Shown piece by piece: positions 6,949 through 16,125 of a stretch of 64,000 nt of DNA. Source of the stretch: Massilia sp. NR 4-1 (GTDB lineage: Bacteria; Pseudomonadota; Gammaproteobacteria; Burkholderiales; Burkholderiaceae_D). The stretch covers positions 5,766,001-5,830,000 of the forward strand of contig NZ_CP012201.1 in assembly GCF_001191005.1 (NCBI RefSeq), given 5' to 3'. Numbering within the stretch: position 1 is the first letter of the stretch; each line of letters begins with the position of its first letter. The notes under the pieces were generated by a model. The model worked only from the letters and a program-made list of their open reading frames with translations, was not told where the DNA came from and made no database searches. The position numbers and the translations under genes are program-made.

Positions 6949-8787
6949 TCAGCTCTTCTGATACTTCGCCGCCAGCTGGCGGTTCTGCTCATCCAGCCAG
7001 GTCTTCAGCGGTGCGAAGTAGTCCAGCAGCGCGCCGCCGTCGATGCGCTCTTCGCCGCTGATGGCTTTCAGCGCTTCCGGCCATGGTTTGCTCTGGCCCA
7101 TTTCCAGCATCGCTTGCAGCTTCTTGCCGGCCTTCTCGTTGCCGTACACCGAGCAGCGGTGCAGCGGGCCGGTGTAGCCGGCTTCGCGGCACAGGGCGCG
7201 GTGGAACTGGAACTGCAGCATATTGGCCAGGAAGTAGCGGGCATACGGCACGTCGGCGGCGACGTGGTATTTGGCGCCGGCATCAAAACCGCTCGATTCG
7301 ATCGGGGCCGGACGCTTCACGCCCATGTACTGTTCGCGCAGCTGCCACCAGCTCTTGTCGTAGTCGGCGGGCTTGGTCTTGCCGGAATAGACGTCCCAGC
7401 GCCATTTGTCGACCGAGTAGGCGAAGGGCAGGAAGGCGACCTTGGCCAGTGCGCGTTTGAGCAGTTCGCCCACGTCGGCATTGGCATCCGGCGCCTGGTC
7501 CATCAGGCCGACTTTTTTCAGGTAATCGGGCGTGATCGACAGGGCCACGGTGTCGCCGATGGCTTCGTGGAAGCCGTCGTTGGCGCCGTTGCGGAACAGG
7601 TTGGGCTGCTTCTGGTAGGCGAGGAAGTAGTAGATGTGGCCCAGTTCATGGTGGATCACGGTGAACTCTTCGGCGGTCGGCTTGATGCACATCTTGATGC
7701 GCACGTCTTCCTTGGCGTCGATTGGCCATGCCGATGCGTGGCATACCACTTCGCGGTCGCGCGGCTTGGTCAGCAGCGAACGCTCCCAGAAGGTCTCCGG
7801 CAGCTTTTGCATGCCGAGCGAGGTGTAGAAGCGCTCCGCGTATTGTGTCATTTCCTTGGCGCTGGTCTTGCGGCTTTCCAGTACATTGCTCAGGTCGAAG
7901 CTGCTGGCGCCGGTCGCCGGTTTCAGGATCGGGTAGAGATTATCCCAGCTCTGGCTCCACATATTGCCGAACAGGTGGGCGGGCACGGGGCCGTTCAGCG
8001 GCACCACGTCCTTGCCGTAAGTTTCGTACAGCTTGTAGCGGGTGTAGGTGTGCAGCGATTCATACAGCGGCTTGACCTGCTGCCACAGGCGCTCCATCTC
8101 GGCGGCGAAGGCGTCGGCCGGCATATCGTACTGCGACCGCCACATGGCGCCGGTGTCGGCGAAGCCCATTTCGCGCGCGCCCTTGTTGGACAGGACCACG
8201 TAGTCGGTATAGCGCTGTTTGTACGATGGAGACTGGCTGTGCCAGCCCAGCCACATTTCTTTCAGCTTGGCCGGGTCGCGGTTGGTGGCCAGCACGCTTT
8301 CCATATCGCCCAGCGCCAGACAGCCTTCCTTGCCGTCGCCGGTGCCGGGTGGGCAGTATTTTGCTTTGCCGTAGGCGCCTTGCAGCGCAGCCTGCGCGCT
8401 GGCGTAGGCTTCGCGTTCTTTCGGATCGGACAGCACCAGGTTCAGTTGCAGCAGCTTGAGTTTGCGCTCGGCGTCGGCCGGCAGGCGCAGACCGTTGAAG
8501 CGACGCGCGGCCACGGCGGCTTCGCCGGTGGCGTTCAGGGTTTTCTCGCCGAAGTAGGTGGCGAGGGCTTCGGTATCGTCGGTGATGAAGTTGGCGGCGA
8601 TCCACTGGGCTTGCGACTGCTCCAGATTGAGCTTGTCGAATTTGGCCTCGGTGTCGGCCAGGAAGCGTTCGGCTTCCGCGACGGTAGCCTTGCCTTTCTT
8701 GGCAGGCGTGGCGGCCTGCGCGCCGGCTGCAGCCAGGGCCAGCATCACGGCGATTACGGCGGGCTTTTTCAGGATTTGTTTTGGCAC
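6949..8787 (-). CDS. M2-family metallopeptidase (bacterial angiotensin-converting-enzyme homologue)
   Basis: A 612-residue secreted peptidase with a signal peptide (cleavage near residue 25, AGAQA). The zinc site is HHELGH with H380, E381 and H384, and the third ligand is E408 in GFHEAIGD; this is the M2/ACE arrangement. Known relatives remove dipeptides from peptide C-termini in the periplasm or outside the cell. Full-length for the family. It follows the amylase gene on the same strand after 41 bases, so it may be the last gene of that operon, although peptide and starch use are not obviously linked. The neighbouring POT oligopeptide transporter regulon makes joint control conceivable. Confidence 0.9.
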   Translation of the reverse strand: MPKQILKKPAVIAVMLALAAAGAQAATPAKKGKATVAEAERFLADTEAKFDKLNLEQSQAQWIAANFITDDTEALATYFGEKTLNATGEAAVAARRFNGLRLPADAERKLKLLQLNLVLSDPKEREAYASAQAALQGAYGKAKYCPPGTGDGKEGCLALGDMESVLATNRDPAKLKEMWLGWHSQSPSYKQRYTDYVVLSNKGAREMGFADTGAMWRSQYDMPADAFAAEMERLWQQVKPLYESLHTYTRYKLYETYGKDVVPLNGPVPAHLFGNMWSQSWDNLYPILKPATGASSFDLSNVLESRKTSAKEMTQYAERFYTSLGMQKLPETFWERSLLTKPRDREVVCHASAWPIDAKEDVRIKMCIKPTAEEFTVIHHELGHIYYFLAYQKQPNLFRNGANDGFHEAIGDTVALSITPDYLKKVGLMDQAPDANADVGELLKRALAKVAFLPFAYSVDKWRWDVYSGKTKPADYDKSWWQLREQYMGVKRPAPIESSGFDAGAKYHVAADVPYARYFLANMLQFQFHRALCREAGYTGPLHRCSVYGNEKAGKKLQAMLEMGQSKPWPEALKAISGEERIDGGALLDYFAPLKTWLDEQNRQLAAKYQKS

Positions 8788-8828
8788 TTCAGTCTCCCTT
8801 TTTGCGTGAAAATGCCCGCTAATATAAC

Positions 8829-10508
8829 TCAGTTATTGCGCCGCGCCTCCTTTGCCGCAGGCGCCAGCAGAATGGTGGCGTAGCGGCCCTTGGTCAGCAC
8901 CTTGCCGCCCTTGACGGTGTAGCTGGTGCCCGAGTAGTGGTCGCGCAGCTTGGCGCCGTCCTTGAAGACGCCCGCGACGCTGACCGGCAGCGGTTTGCCG
9001 GTTGGTGCTTCAAGGGCGATCACCACCTTGTCGTCGATGGCGCCGCGTTTGAGCGTGCGCGTGAAGGTGTAGGGCTGGTCGGCCAGCTTGGCATGTTCGC
9101 CGGCGCCGATGGCGGGATGCAGTTGGCGGAATAGTCCCAGCTTGCTCCAGTGCTGGCGCACCTCGGCGATGCGGTAGCCGTCGCGCTGTGCGTTGCGCGC
9201 CAGCTCCTGCCAGTTCATGTCCGAGCGCAGCTTGGCGTCGCCCAGGACTTGTGGCCAATCCAACCGTCGCGCGGTTTCGTCGCCGTAGTAGATTTGCGCT
9301 GCACCGGGCGCCAGCAGCAGTTTGCTGGCGGTTTCAAAAGGCTTGCTGCGCGATGGGTCGAGCGGATGATCGTCGTCGTGGGAGTCGATGTAGTTCAGAA
9401 CCGAGTAGTCCTTCAGCGGGCCATGCAGCTGGGCGGCGTATTTGCTGAACAGGCTTTCGTAATCCTGCTTGGCGTCGTGCACCAGTCTGAAGTTGATCAG
9501 GCTATCGAAACCGTTGTCGTAGAAGTCCCAGTATTCACCGCCGCCCATATCGAATTTGTGACCGTGCACGATGTTGTAGTTATAGACCTCGGCCACCATG
9601 AAGAATTTACCGTCGCCGAGAACGCGGGATGGGTTGGCGCGTTTCCAGTCCGTGTGGGCGGCTTCCGCGACCGCGCGCAGTTCCTTCCATACGCCAGGCT
9701 GGGTATGTTTGACGGTGTCGCCACGGAAGCCGTCGATGCCGTATTTGCGCACCCAGTCGGCATGCCATTTCATCAGGTAGTAGCGCGGCGCGCGCGGATA
9801 GCCGGTGCGGGCGAAGAATTCGTCCAGCTCCTTGACTTCGCGTTCGTAGCGGCCTTCGGCCTTCCATTTGGCGGCCAGGAAGTCGGGCAGTTCGACAGGC
9901 GTATCGCTTTCGGTGCGTACGTCAGGCAGATTGGGGACGAGGGTGCAGAGCGTGGTGGTGGGCGCGTCCTTGTAGGTGCAGGTTGGCTCGGTGCGCACCC
10001 AATCGGAGGGCCAGACCGTATCGTTATCCGTCACTGGACCGGTATGGTTCATCACCACGTCCAGCAGCACGCGGATGCCGCGTGCGTGGGCCGCGTTCAC
10101 CATCTCGCGAAAATCCTGCTCTGTGCCGAGATTGGCGTCCACCGCTGTCCAGTCGCGCGCCCAGTAGCCATGGAAGCCGTAAGTCTTGCCTGTGCCTTCG
10201 TCGGTGCCGGCGTGGATTTGCTCGACCGGCGGCGTAAGCCACAGCACGTTCACGCCCAGGCTGTCGAAATAGCCTTCCTTGATTTTGGCGGTGACGCCTT
10301 TCAGGTCGCCCCCCATCATGCCGCGCAGCGGTGCGGCATCGGCCTTGCGGCCGTAGGCCAGGTCGTTGCCGGTATCGCCGTTTTGGAAGCGGTCGGTGAT
10401 CATGAAGTACACGGTCGCGTTCTCCCACAGGAAGGGCTTGGGAACGGCCAGCGCCGGATTGCCAATGGCGGCCAGCAGAAGGGAGAATGCGAGTGCGTGT
10501 AGTTTCAT
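8829..10508 (-). CDS. Secreted alpha-amylase, GH13
   Basis: A 559-residue protein with a signal peptide (cleavage after about residue 21, NPALA). The GH13 motifs are in order: DVVMNHTG (150-157), GFRGDTVKH with nucleophile D264, VAEVYNY with acid/base E307, and DSHDDD with D378. It should hydrolyse alpha-1,4 bonds in starch or maltodextrins in the periplasm or outside the cell. Region IV reads SHDDD instead of the usual NHD, a small oddity. The ATG at 10508 is chosen for the signal peptide; upstream sequence in frame is the shadow of pgm. It is 17 bases downstream of pgm in the permease-pgm-amylase operon. Confidence 0.9.
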   Translation of the reverse strand: MKLHALAFSLLLAAIGNPALAVPKPFLWENATVYFMITDRFQNGDTGNDLAYGRKADAAPLRGMMGGDLKGVTAKIKEGYFDSLGVNVLWLTPPVEQIHAGTDEGTGKTYGFHGYWARDWTAVDANLGTEQDFREMVNAAHARGIRVLLDVVMNHTGPVTDNDTVWPSDWVRTEPTCTYKDAPTTTLCTLVPNLPDVRTESDTPVELPDFLAAKWKAEGRYEREVKELDEFFARTGYPRAPRYYLMKWHADWVRKYGIDGFRGDTVKHTQPGVWKELRAVAEAAHTDWKRANPSRVLGDGKFFMVAEVYNYNIVHGHKFDMGGGEYWDFYDNGFDSLINFRLVHDAKQDYESLFSKYAAQLHGPLKDYSVLNYIDSHDDDHPLDPSRSKPFETASKLLLAPGAAQIYYGDETARRLDWPQVLGDAKLRSDMNWQELARNAQRDGYRIAEVRQHWSKLGLFRQLHPAIGAGEHAKLADQPYTFTRTLKRGAIDDKVVIALEAPTGKPLPVSVAGVFKDGAKLRDHYSGTSYTVKGGKVLTKGRYATILLAPAAKEARRNN

Positions 10509-10525
10509 GGGCTTCCTTGTTGAAG

Positions 10526-12157
10526 TCAGGTGATGACGGAGGGATTGTTCCGTCCCGTATGCATAATGATGCTGGCCACGCTGTCGGCAATGGCGATCAG
10601 GCCTGCCAGCGCCTGCTGGGTGGGAATGCGGTGCTGCGTTGTGTCGGCTTCGTAGCGTTCCAGGTAGACGCGCAGGGTCGCACCTTCGGTACCGGTGCCG
10701 GACAGGCGGTAGATGATGCGTGCTCCATCCGTCATGATGATGCGTATGCCTTGCTGGCGCGCCAGCGAGCCGTCCACGGGATCGGCGTATTCGAAATCGT
10801 CGGCGCTGGCGACGGTATAGTGGCCGAGCTGCTGGCCCGGCAGATACGGCAGCTTGATGCGCAGGTCTTCCATCAGCAGGCGCGCGCTTTCGGCGGCGAT
10901 GTTTTCGTAGTCGTGGCGGGAGTAGTAGTGGCGGCCGAAGCGTACCCAATGCTCGGCCACGATCTGTTCGACCGGCTGGCGTTGCACCGCCAGCAGATTA
11001 AGCCAGAACAGCACGGCCCAGAGTCCATCCTTTTCGCGAATGTGCGAGGAACCGGTACCGTAGCTCTCTTCGCCACACAGCGTGGCCTTGCCCGCATCGA
11101 GCAGATTGCCGAAGTACTTCCAGCCGGTTGGCGTTTCGTAACACGGAATGCCCAAGCTTTCGGCCACGCGGTCGGCGGCGCGCGAAGTGGGCATGGAGCG
11201 GGCAATGCCTTTCAGGCCGTCCTTGTAGCCGGGCGCCACATCGGCGTTCGCCGCCAGGATCGCCAGGCTGTCGGAAGGCGTGACCTCGAACTTGCGGCCC
11301 ACGATCATATTGCGGTCGGCATCGCCATCCGAAGCGGCGCCAAAGTGCGGTGCGTCGGGCGCGGCCATCAGCTCGATCAGTTGGGCGGCGTTGACGGGAT
11401 TCGGATCGGGATGGTGGCCGCCAAAGTCTTCCAGCGGCACGGCGTTGATGACGGTGCCGGCGGGTGCGCCCAGCATGCCTTCCAGGATAGCCTTGGCGTA
11501 CGGACCGGAGACGGCGCTCATCGCGTCGAAGCACATGCGGAAACCGTTGCCGAACAGTTGGCGGATGATGGCGAAATCGAAGAGCTGCTGCATCAGTTCC
11601 GCGTAGTCGTTGACGGGATCGATCACTTCCACATCCATCTCTTCGATGCGTGTATTGCCGATGCGGTCGATGTCGATTTCCGGCGCGTCGCTGATGCGGT
11701 ACTGGACGATGGACTCGCTGCGGTGGAAGAATTCCTCGGTATAGCTTTCCGGTGCGGGACCGCCGTTGGCGATGTTGTACTTGATGCCGAAGTCGCCCTC
11801 CGGCCCACCCGGATTATGGCTAGCCGACAGCACGATGCCGCCCAGCGCACTGTGCTTGCGGATCACGCAACTGACGGCGGGCGTGGAGAGAATGCCGCCT
11901 TGCCCCACCAGCACGCGCGCAAAGCCATGCGCCGCCGCCATGCGCAGGATCACACGCACCGCCGCGCGATTGTGGAAGCGGCCATCGCCGCCCAGCACCA
12001 GCGTCTTGCCCGACACATCGCCCAGCGTATCGAACACGCTCTGCACAAAGTTTTCCAGATAGTTGGGCTGGCTGAACACGGCCACTTTCTTGCGCAGGCC
12101 GGAAGTCCCCGGCCGCTGGCCGGGGTAGGGGGAAGTTGCTACCGTGTGGATTGCCAT
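10526..12157 (-). CDS. pgm: Alpha-D-glucose phosphate-specific phosphoglucomutase
   Basis: A 543-residue cytoplasmic enzyme that interconverts glucose 1-phosphate and glucose 6-phosphate, joining maltodextrin phosphorolysis or glycogen to glycolysis. The active phosphoserine is S113 in LSASHNPGG; the metal loop is DGDADR and the sugar loop is GEESYGTGSSH. This is the eukaryotic-like, roughly 545-residue class. The start at 12157 is preferred over 12178 because GGAG lies five bases before it. It lies between a sugar permease and an alpha-amylase on the same strand, consistent with a maltodextrin-use operon. Confidence 0.93.
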   Translation of the reverse strand: MAIHTVATSPYPGQRPGTSGLRKKVAVFSQPNYLENFVQSVFDTLGDVSGKTLVLGGDGRFHNRAAVRVILRMAAAHGFARVLVGQGGILSTPAVSCVIRKHSALGGIVLSASHNPGGPEGDFGIKYNIANGGPAPESYTEEFFHRSESIVQYRISDAPEIDIDRIGNTRIEEMDVEVIDPVNDYAELMQQLFDFAIIRQLFGNGFRMCFDAMSAVSGPYAKAILEGMLGAPAGTVINAVPLEDFGGHHPDPNPVNAAQLIELMAAPDAPHFGAASDGDADRNMIVGRKFEVTPSDSLAILAANADVAPGYKDGLKGIARSMPTSRAADRVAESLGIPCYETPTGWKYFGNLLDAGKATLCGEESYGTGSSHIREKDGLWAVLFWLNLLAVQRQPVEQIVAEHWVRFGRHYYSRHDYENIAAESARLLMEDLRIKLPYLPGQQLGHYTVASADDFEYADPVDGSLARQQGIRIIMTDGARIIYRLSGTGTEGATLRVYLERYEADTTQHRIPTQQALAGLIAIADSVASIIMHTGRNNPSVIT

Positions 12158-12248
12158 GATTGCTCCGCGTTTGCTCAAAATATGCCGGATGGTGGCACAA
12201 TTGCAACATCGGTGTAGCGCAATACGGGCGGCGCGGAAGGCCGCAAAA

Positions 12249-13574
12249 TCAGGCTGCGGGAGCCGCCGTGTCCTTGACGATCATGGTCAGCAAGCCCGCC
12301 AACGCCATCGAGGCGCCGCCCAGCGCCAGGGTGCTGATCGTGTGGCCGCCGAAGAAGTGGGTGGTGACGTAACCCAGCAGCAGGCCGCTGACGATCTGCG
12401 GAATCACCACGAAGAAGTTGAACACGCCCATATAGTAGCCCATGCGGCGGGCCGGCAAAGCGCCCGCCAGGATCGCATACGGCATGGTCAGAATGCTGGC
12501 CCATGCCACGCCCACGCCCACCATCGGCGCCAGCAGCAGCTGCTTGTCCTGAATGAAGAAGATGCTGACCAGGCTAAGGCCGCCGATCACCAGGCAGCTC
12601 ATGTGAACGACCTTGCGGCTGGTGGCGCGCGCGAACACCGGCAGAATAAAGGCCGCCAGCGCGGACACGCCGTTATATACCGCGAACATGGTGCCGACCC
12701 AGTTGCCTGCATCCTGGAAGGCGGCCGACTGCGCATCGGTGGTGCCGAACACGTTGTCCGCCACGGCCGAGGTGCTGTAGATCCACATGGCGAACAGGCC
12801 GATCCAGGTGAAGAACTGCACCACGGCCAGCTGCGCCATGGTCCTGGGCATGCGCAGCAGGCCGCCGAAGATTTCGCTCAGCGCATGGCCCATGCCTTTG
12901 CTGCGCTGGCACTCGGCGCGGAACTGCTCCAGATTTTCGGGCGGCAGCTCGTCGGCCGTCAGCACGGTCCACAGCACGGCGAAGAAGAATACGGCGCCGC
13001 CGGCATAGAAGGAATAGCGCACGGTGTCGGGAATGCCGCCGTTGACGGGCACATTGCTCACGCCCAGCACGTCGCCGAACAACGTAGGCAGCAGCGACGC
13101 GATCACCGCGCCGCAGCCGATGAAGAAGGTCTGCATCGCAAAGCCGGCCGTCTGCTGCGAGGCATTCAGCTTGTCGCCGACAAAGGCGCGGAAAGGCTCC
13201 ATCGAGACATTGATGGCAGCATCCATCATCCACAGCACAGCCACCGCCATCCACAGCGCGGAGGAATTCGGCATCAGGAACAGGGCGATGGAGGCGAGCA
13301 GGGCGCCGATGAAGAAGAAGGGACGGCGGCGACCCCATTTCGGGTGCCAGGTATTGTCGCTCAGGTAGCCGATAATGGGCTGCACCAGCAGACCGGTCAC
13401 GGGGGCGGCGAGCCACAGCAGGGGCAGTTCATCCGGATTGGCGCCGAGCGTGGAAAAGATGCGGCTGGTGTTGGCATTTTGCAGGGCAAAGCCGAACTGG
13501 ATGCCGAAAAAGCCGAAGCTCATATTCCACAGCTGCCAAAACGACAGCCGCGCCTTGATGGTTGAAGGATTCAT
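12249..13574 (-). CDS. MFS sugar permease of the SLC45/maltose-sucrose type
   Basis: A 441-residue protein with about 12 membrane helices. It starts MNPSTIKARLSFWQLWNMSF. The loop GYLSDNTWHPKWGRRRPFF after helix 2 and NVSMEPFRAFVGD in helix 4 resemble SLC45-type sucrose and maltose proton symporters found in Xanthomonas, Caulobacter and others. Import of maltose or maltodextrin is inferred from pgm, amylase, GH31 and pullulanase neighbours. It is the first gene of the permease-pgm-amylase unit, with a good sigma-70 promoter and a HexR-like palindrome upstream. The upstream in-frame extension to 13661 crosses the promoter and was rejected. Confidence 0.88.
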   Translation of the reverse strand: MNPSTIKARLSFWQLWNMSFGFFGIQFGFALQNANTSRIFSTLGANPDELPLLWLAAPVTGLLVQPIIGYLSDNTWHPKWGRRRPFFFIGALLASIALFLMPNSSALWMAVAVLWMMDAAINVSMEPFRAFVGDKLNASQQTAGFAMQTFFIGCGAVIASLLPTLFGDVLGVSNVPVNGGIPDTVRYSFYAGGAVFFFAVLWTVLTADELPPENLEQFRAECQRSKGMGHALSEIFGGLLRMPRTMAQLAVVQFFTWIGLFAMWIYSTSAVADNVFGTTDAQSAAFQDAGNWVGTMFAVYNGVSALAAFILPVFARATSRKVVHMSCLVIGGLSLVSIFFIQDKQLLLAPMVGVGVAWASILTMPYAILAGALPARRMGYYMGVFNFFVVIPQIVSGLLLGYVTTHFFGGHTISTLALGGASMALAGLLTMIVKDTAAPAA

Positions 13575-13619
13575 GCCTGCCTGGTCCCCGTTATAAGTAT
13601 ATTTGCGTAAATTTGTAGC

Positions 13620-13648
13620 AAAATAACATGATGAATTTTGCCTGTCAA
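13620..13648 (-). promoter_or_regulatory. Sigma-70 promoter of the permease-pgm-amylase operon
   Basis: Reading the minus strand, TTGACA (13648-13643) is separated by 17 bases from TATTTT (13625-13620). It lies 46 bases upstream of the permease start. Confidence 0.7.
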
Positions 13649-13689
13649 TCAGACATTCCACAGCATTAATGGGTTGTTGTGGGGTGAAA

Positions 13690-13704
13690 TGTAGTCAAAC
13701 AACA
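13690..13704. promoter_or_regulatory. HexR-like operator upstream of the sugar permease
   Basis: TGTAGT-CAA-ACAACA is a 6-3-6 inverted repeat with one mismatch, matching the palindromes at 18893, 18957 and 26883. It lies about 40 bases upstream of the -35 box. Confidence 0.55.
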
Positions 13705-13722
13705 TGTTAATTGGTGGTGCGA

Positions 13723-16110
13723 TTACAGACTCACCGCCAGCTTGGCGGACAGTTGGCGGTGTGCCGGCACGCTCACCTGCAGCAGTTTGCGTGCCGGATT
13801 CCAGCTGAATTTCACTGCGCGGCCATCGAGCAGCACGCGCTGCGGCTTGGTAGCCACATTGTGGATGCTGACCTTGTAGCCGCGTTCCGCAGCCTGCGCG
13901 GCGCGGCCGGTTTCCGTCTCCAGCGACAGCAGCAGCTCGCGGCCTTGCAGCTGGCTGGCGAAATGCACCAGCTCATACTTGCCCTGCTCATAGGCTTGCG
14001 CGGTGGCGCCGTCGTCGTCATACAGTTTGCCGCTGGATGCGCTTACCGATTGGTCGTGGTAGTAGTGCAGGTCGATCTGGCGCGCGGAATAATCCTTGGT
14101 GCTCTGCACCGGCTGCGCCAGCGGCACGAAGGCGCCAGCGCGCACGAAGACCGGAATATGCTCGGGCACCACGCTCAGCGCCTCGGTGATGCCGCCGCCG
14201 TGGCGCTGGCCGCTATAGAAGTCGAACCATGCGCTGCCCGCCGGGAAGTACAGCTCCTTGCGCGTGGCGCCCGGCTCCACGATGGGTGCGACGAGGAAGT
14301 CTTTGCCCCACAGATAAGCACTCGAGATGGAACGCGCCGCATCGTTCTGCGGTTCCTCGAACAGCATGGGGCGCATCAGCGGCATGCCGCTCTGGCTGTT
14401 TTCGAAAGCGGTGGTGTAGTTATACGGCAGCATGGCGTAGCGCAGGCGGATCGCTTCGCGTGCCAGCGCTTTGGCGCGCTCGCTACGGAACACCGGTTCG
14501 GCCGGCACCTCTTCCTGGGCGTGGGGACGGAACACGGGCTGGAACACGCCGTATTGCAGCCAGCGCGCGTACAGCTCATCATCCAGCACGGCGGAGGCGA
14601 AGCCGCCCAGGTCGGAGTGCATATAGCCCAAGCCCTGCATGCCCATCTGCAGTGCGATCTCCATCTGCGATTGCAATCCGCCCCAGCTGCGGCCCACATC
14701 GCCCGACCATGGAATCAGGCCGAAGCGCTGCGAACCCGAATAGCCGGCGCGCATCAGGATGAAGGGGCGCTCGTTGGGGAAATCCTTGCGGTAGCCTTCC
14801 GCGATCAGGCGCGCCCAGTCATGGCCGTAGATATTGTGGACCTGGTCGGCGGAGCCGGTGGCGTGCTGCAAGGCAGAGGGATGCACTTCCGGTTCGCCCA
14901 GATCGCCCCACCAGCCGGTGACGCCGTCGCGTTTCAGATCCTTGTAGATATTCCAGAACCACTCGCGGCCCTGTGGGCTGTACAGGTCGATCAGGCCGGT
15001 GTTCCCGAAATAGAAATCGTAGGTGTAAGGCGCGCCATCCTTGGTGGTGGCCAGCACCTTGCGCTGCACGGCTTCCTGCCAGCGCGAGGACGTGGTCAGC
15101 ACGAACGGTTCGGTGATGACGACGGTTTTTACGCCCTTGGCCGCCAGGTCGGCCATCATCTTTTGCGGATTGGGGAAGCTGTCCTTGTCCCAGGCCAGAT
15201 TGCCCATCGTGCCTTTCACCGTCTTGCCGAACCAGTAGAGGTCAAGCACGATGGCATCGAGCGGGATTTTCTCTTCGATGAATTTGTCGACCGTGGCACG
15301 GGTTTCCGCCTCGGTGTGATAGCCGAAGCGGCTGGCGAAATTGCCGAAGGCCCAGCGCGGCGGCAGCGGCTGGCGGCCGGTCAGGCTGGTGTAGCTGTCC
15401 ATCACGTCTTCCCACTTGTCGCCCGCGATCACCTGGTAGGTCTTGCGGCCGCCGATGGTTTCGTAGCTCAGCGTATTGTCCTTCTTGCTGTCGAAGTCCA
15501 GATAGCCGATTTGCGGATTGTCGAAGTGGATGGCGTAGCGCTTGGACGACAGCGCCATCGGGATCGTGAAGTTCATCAGCTCCGAGCGGTTCCCGTAGCC
15601 GTAGTGCGCCTTGTTATACAGCTGGAAGCGGTTGCCGCGCCGGTTCATGCCCACGGCGCGCGCGCCGGCGCCATACAGTGCTTCGTCCTGGTCCAGATTG
15701 AACTCGATGGCCTGCATGCCATCCTTGCGGACATAGCCCAGCTTTTCCGAAACCAGCGGCTGCCCTTTGTAGGCATAGCTGATGCGGAAGGGCGACTTCT
15801 GCACCGTGACCACAATGCCGGGCGTGGCGAATTCGATGCTTGCCGCGCTGTCCTTCAGCGTGGCGGGCAGCGCCTCGGGCGCCAGCACCACGGCATGCGA
15901 GTTCGCCTCGTACTGCTCGCCCTTCGGGATGAAGGCGGTTTCCACCACGGTGGCGGAGTAAGGGCGGATCAGGTATTTGCCGTCGCTGGTGCTGATCTCC
16001 AGCGTATTCTGGTTTTGCACGAAGCTTTCCAGGCGGCGTTCGGCGTTCTGGGCGAGGGCGGTATTGGCCAGCAGGCACAGGGCGGCAAGGGCGATCGGGT
16101 TCTTCTTCAT
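13723..16110 (-). CDS. Secreted alpha-glucosidase, GH31
   Basis: A 795-residue protein with a signal peptide (about 1-20, ANTALA). An N-terminal beta-sandwich is followed by a (beta/alpha)8 barrel. The nucleophile is D403 in GWWGDLGEPE and the acid/base is D471 in WSGDVGRSW; C-terminal beta domains follow. It should release glucose from alpha-glucans or short dextrins outside the cytoplasm. The gene is 15 bases downstream of the pullulanase gene on the same strand, so the two form an extracytoplasmic starch-trimming pair. Other GH31 activities such as alpha-xylosidase or sulfoquinovosidase are possible in principle, but context favours alpha-glucosidase. Confidence 0.88.
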   Translation of the reverse strand: MKKNPIALAALCLLANTALAQNAERRLESFVQNQNTLEISTSDGKYLIRPYSATVVETAFIPKGEQYEANSHAVVLAPEALPATLKDSAASIEFATPGIVVTVQKSPFRISYAYKGQPLVSEKLGYVRKDGMQAIEFNLDQDEALYGAGARAVGMNRRGNRFQLYNKAHYGYGNRSELMNFTIPMALSSKRYAIHFDNPQIGYLDFDSKKDNTLSYETIGGRKTYQVIAGDKWEDVMDSYTSLTGRQPLPPRWAFGNFASRFGYHTEAETRATVDKFIEEKIPLDAIVLDLYWFGKTVKGTMGNLAWDKDSFPNPQKMMADLAAKGVKTVVITEPFVLTTSSRWQEAVQRKVLATTKDGAPYTYDFYFGNTGLIDLYSPQGREWFWNIYKDLKRDGVTGWWGDLGEPEVHPSALQHATGSADQVHNIYGHDWARLIAEGYRKDFPNERPFILMRAGYSGSQRFGLIPWSGDVGRSWGGLQSQMEIALQMGMQGLGYMHSDLGGFASAVLDDELYARWLQYGVFQPVFRPHAQEEVPAEPVFRSERAKALAREAIRLRYAMLPYNYTTAFENSQSGMPLMRPMLFEEPQNDAARSISSAYLWGKDFLVAPIVEPGATRKELYFPAGSAWFDFYSGQRHGGGITEALSVVPEHIPVFVRAGAFVPLAQPVQSTKDYSARQIDLHYYHDQSVSASSGKLYDDDGATAQAYEQGKYELVHFASQLQGRELLLSLETETGRAAQAAERGYKVSIHNVATKPQRVLLDGRAVKFSWNPARKLLQVSVPAHRQLSAKLAVSL

Positions 16111-16125
16111 GATGTCTCTGCATTC

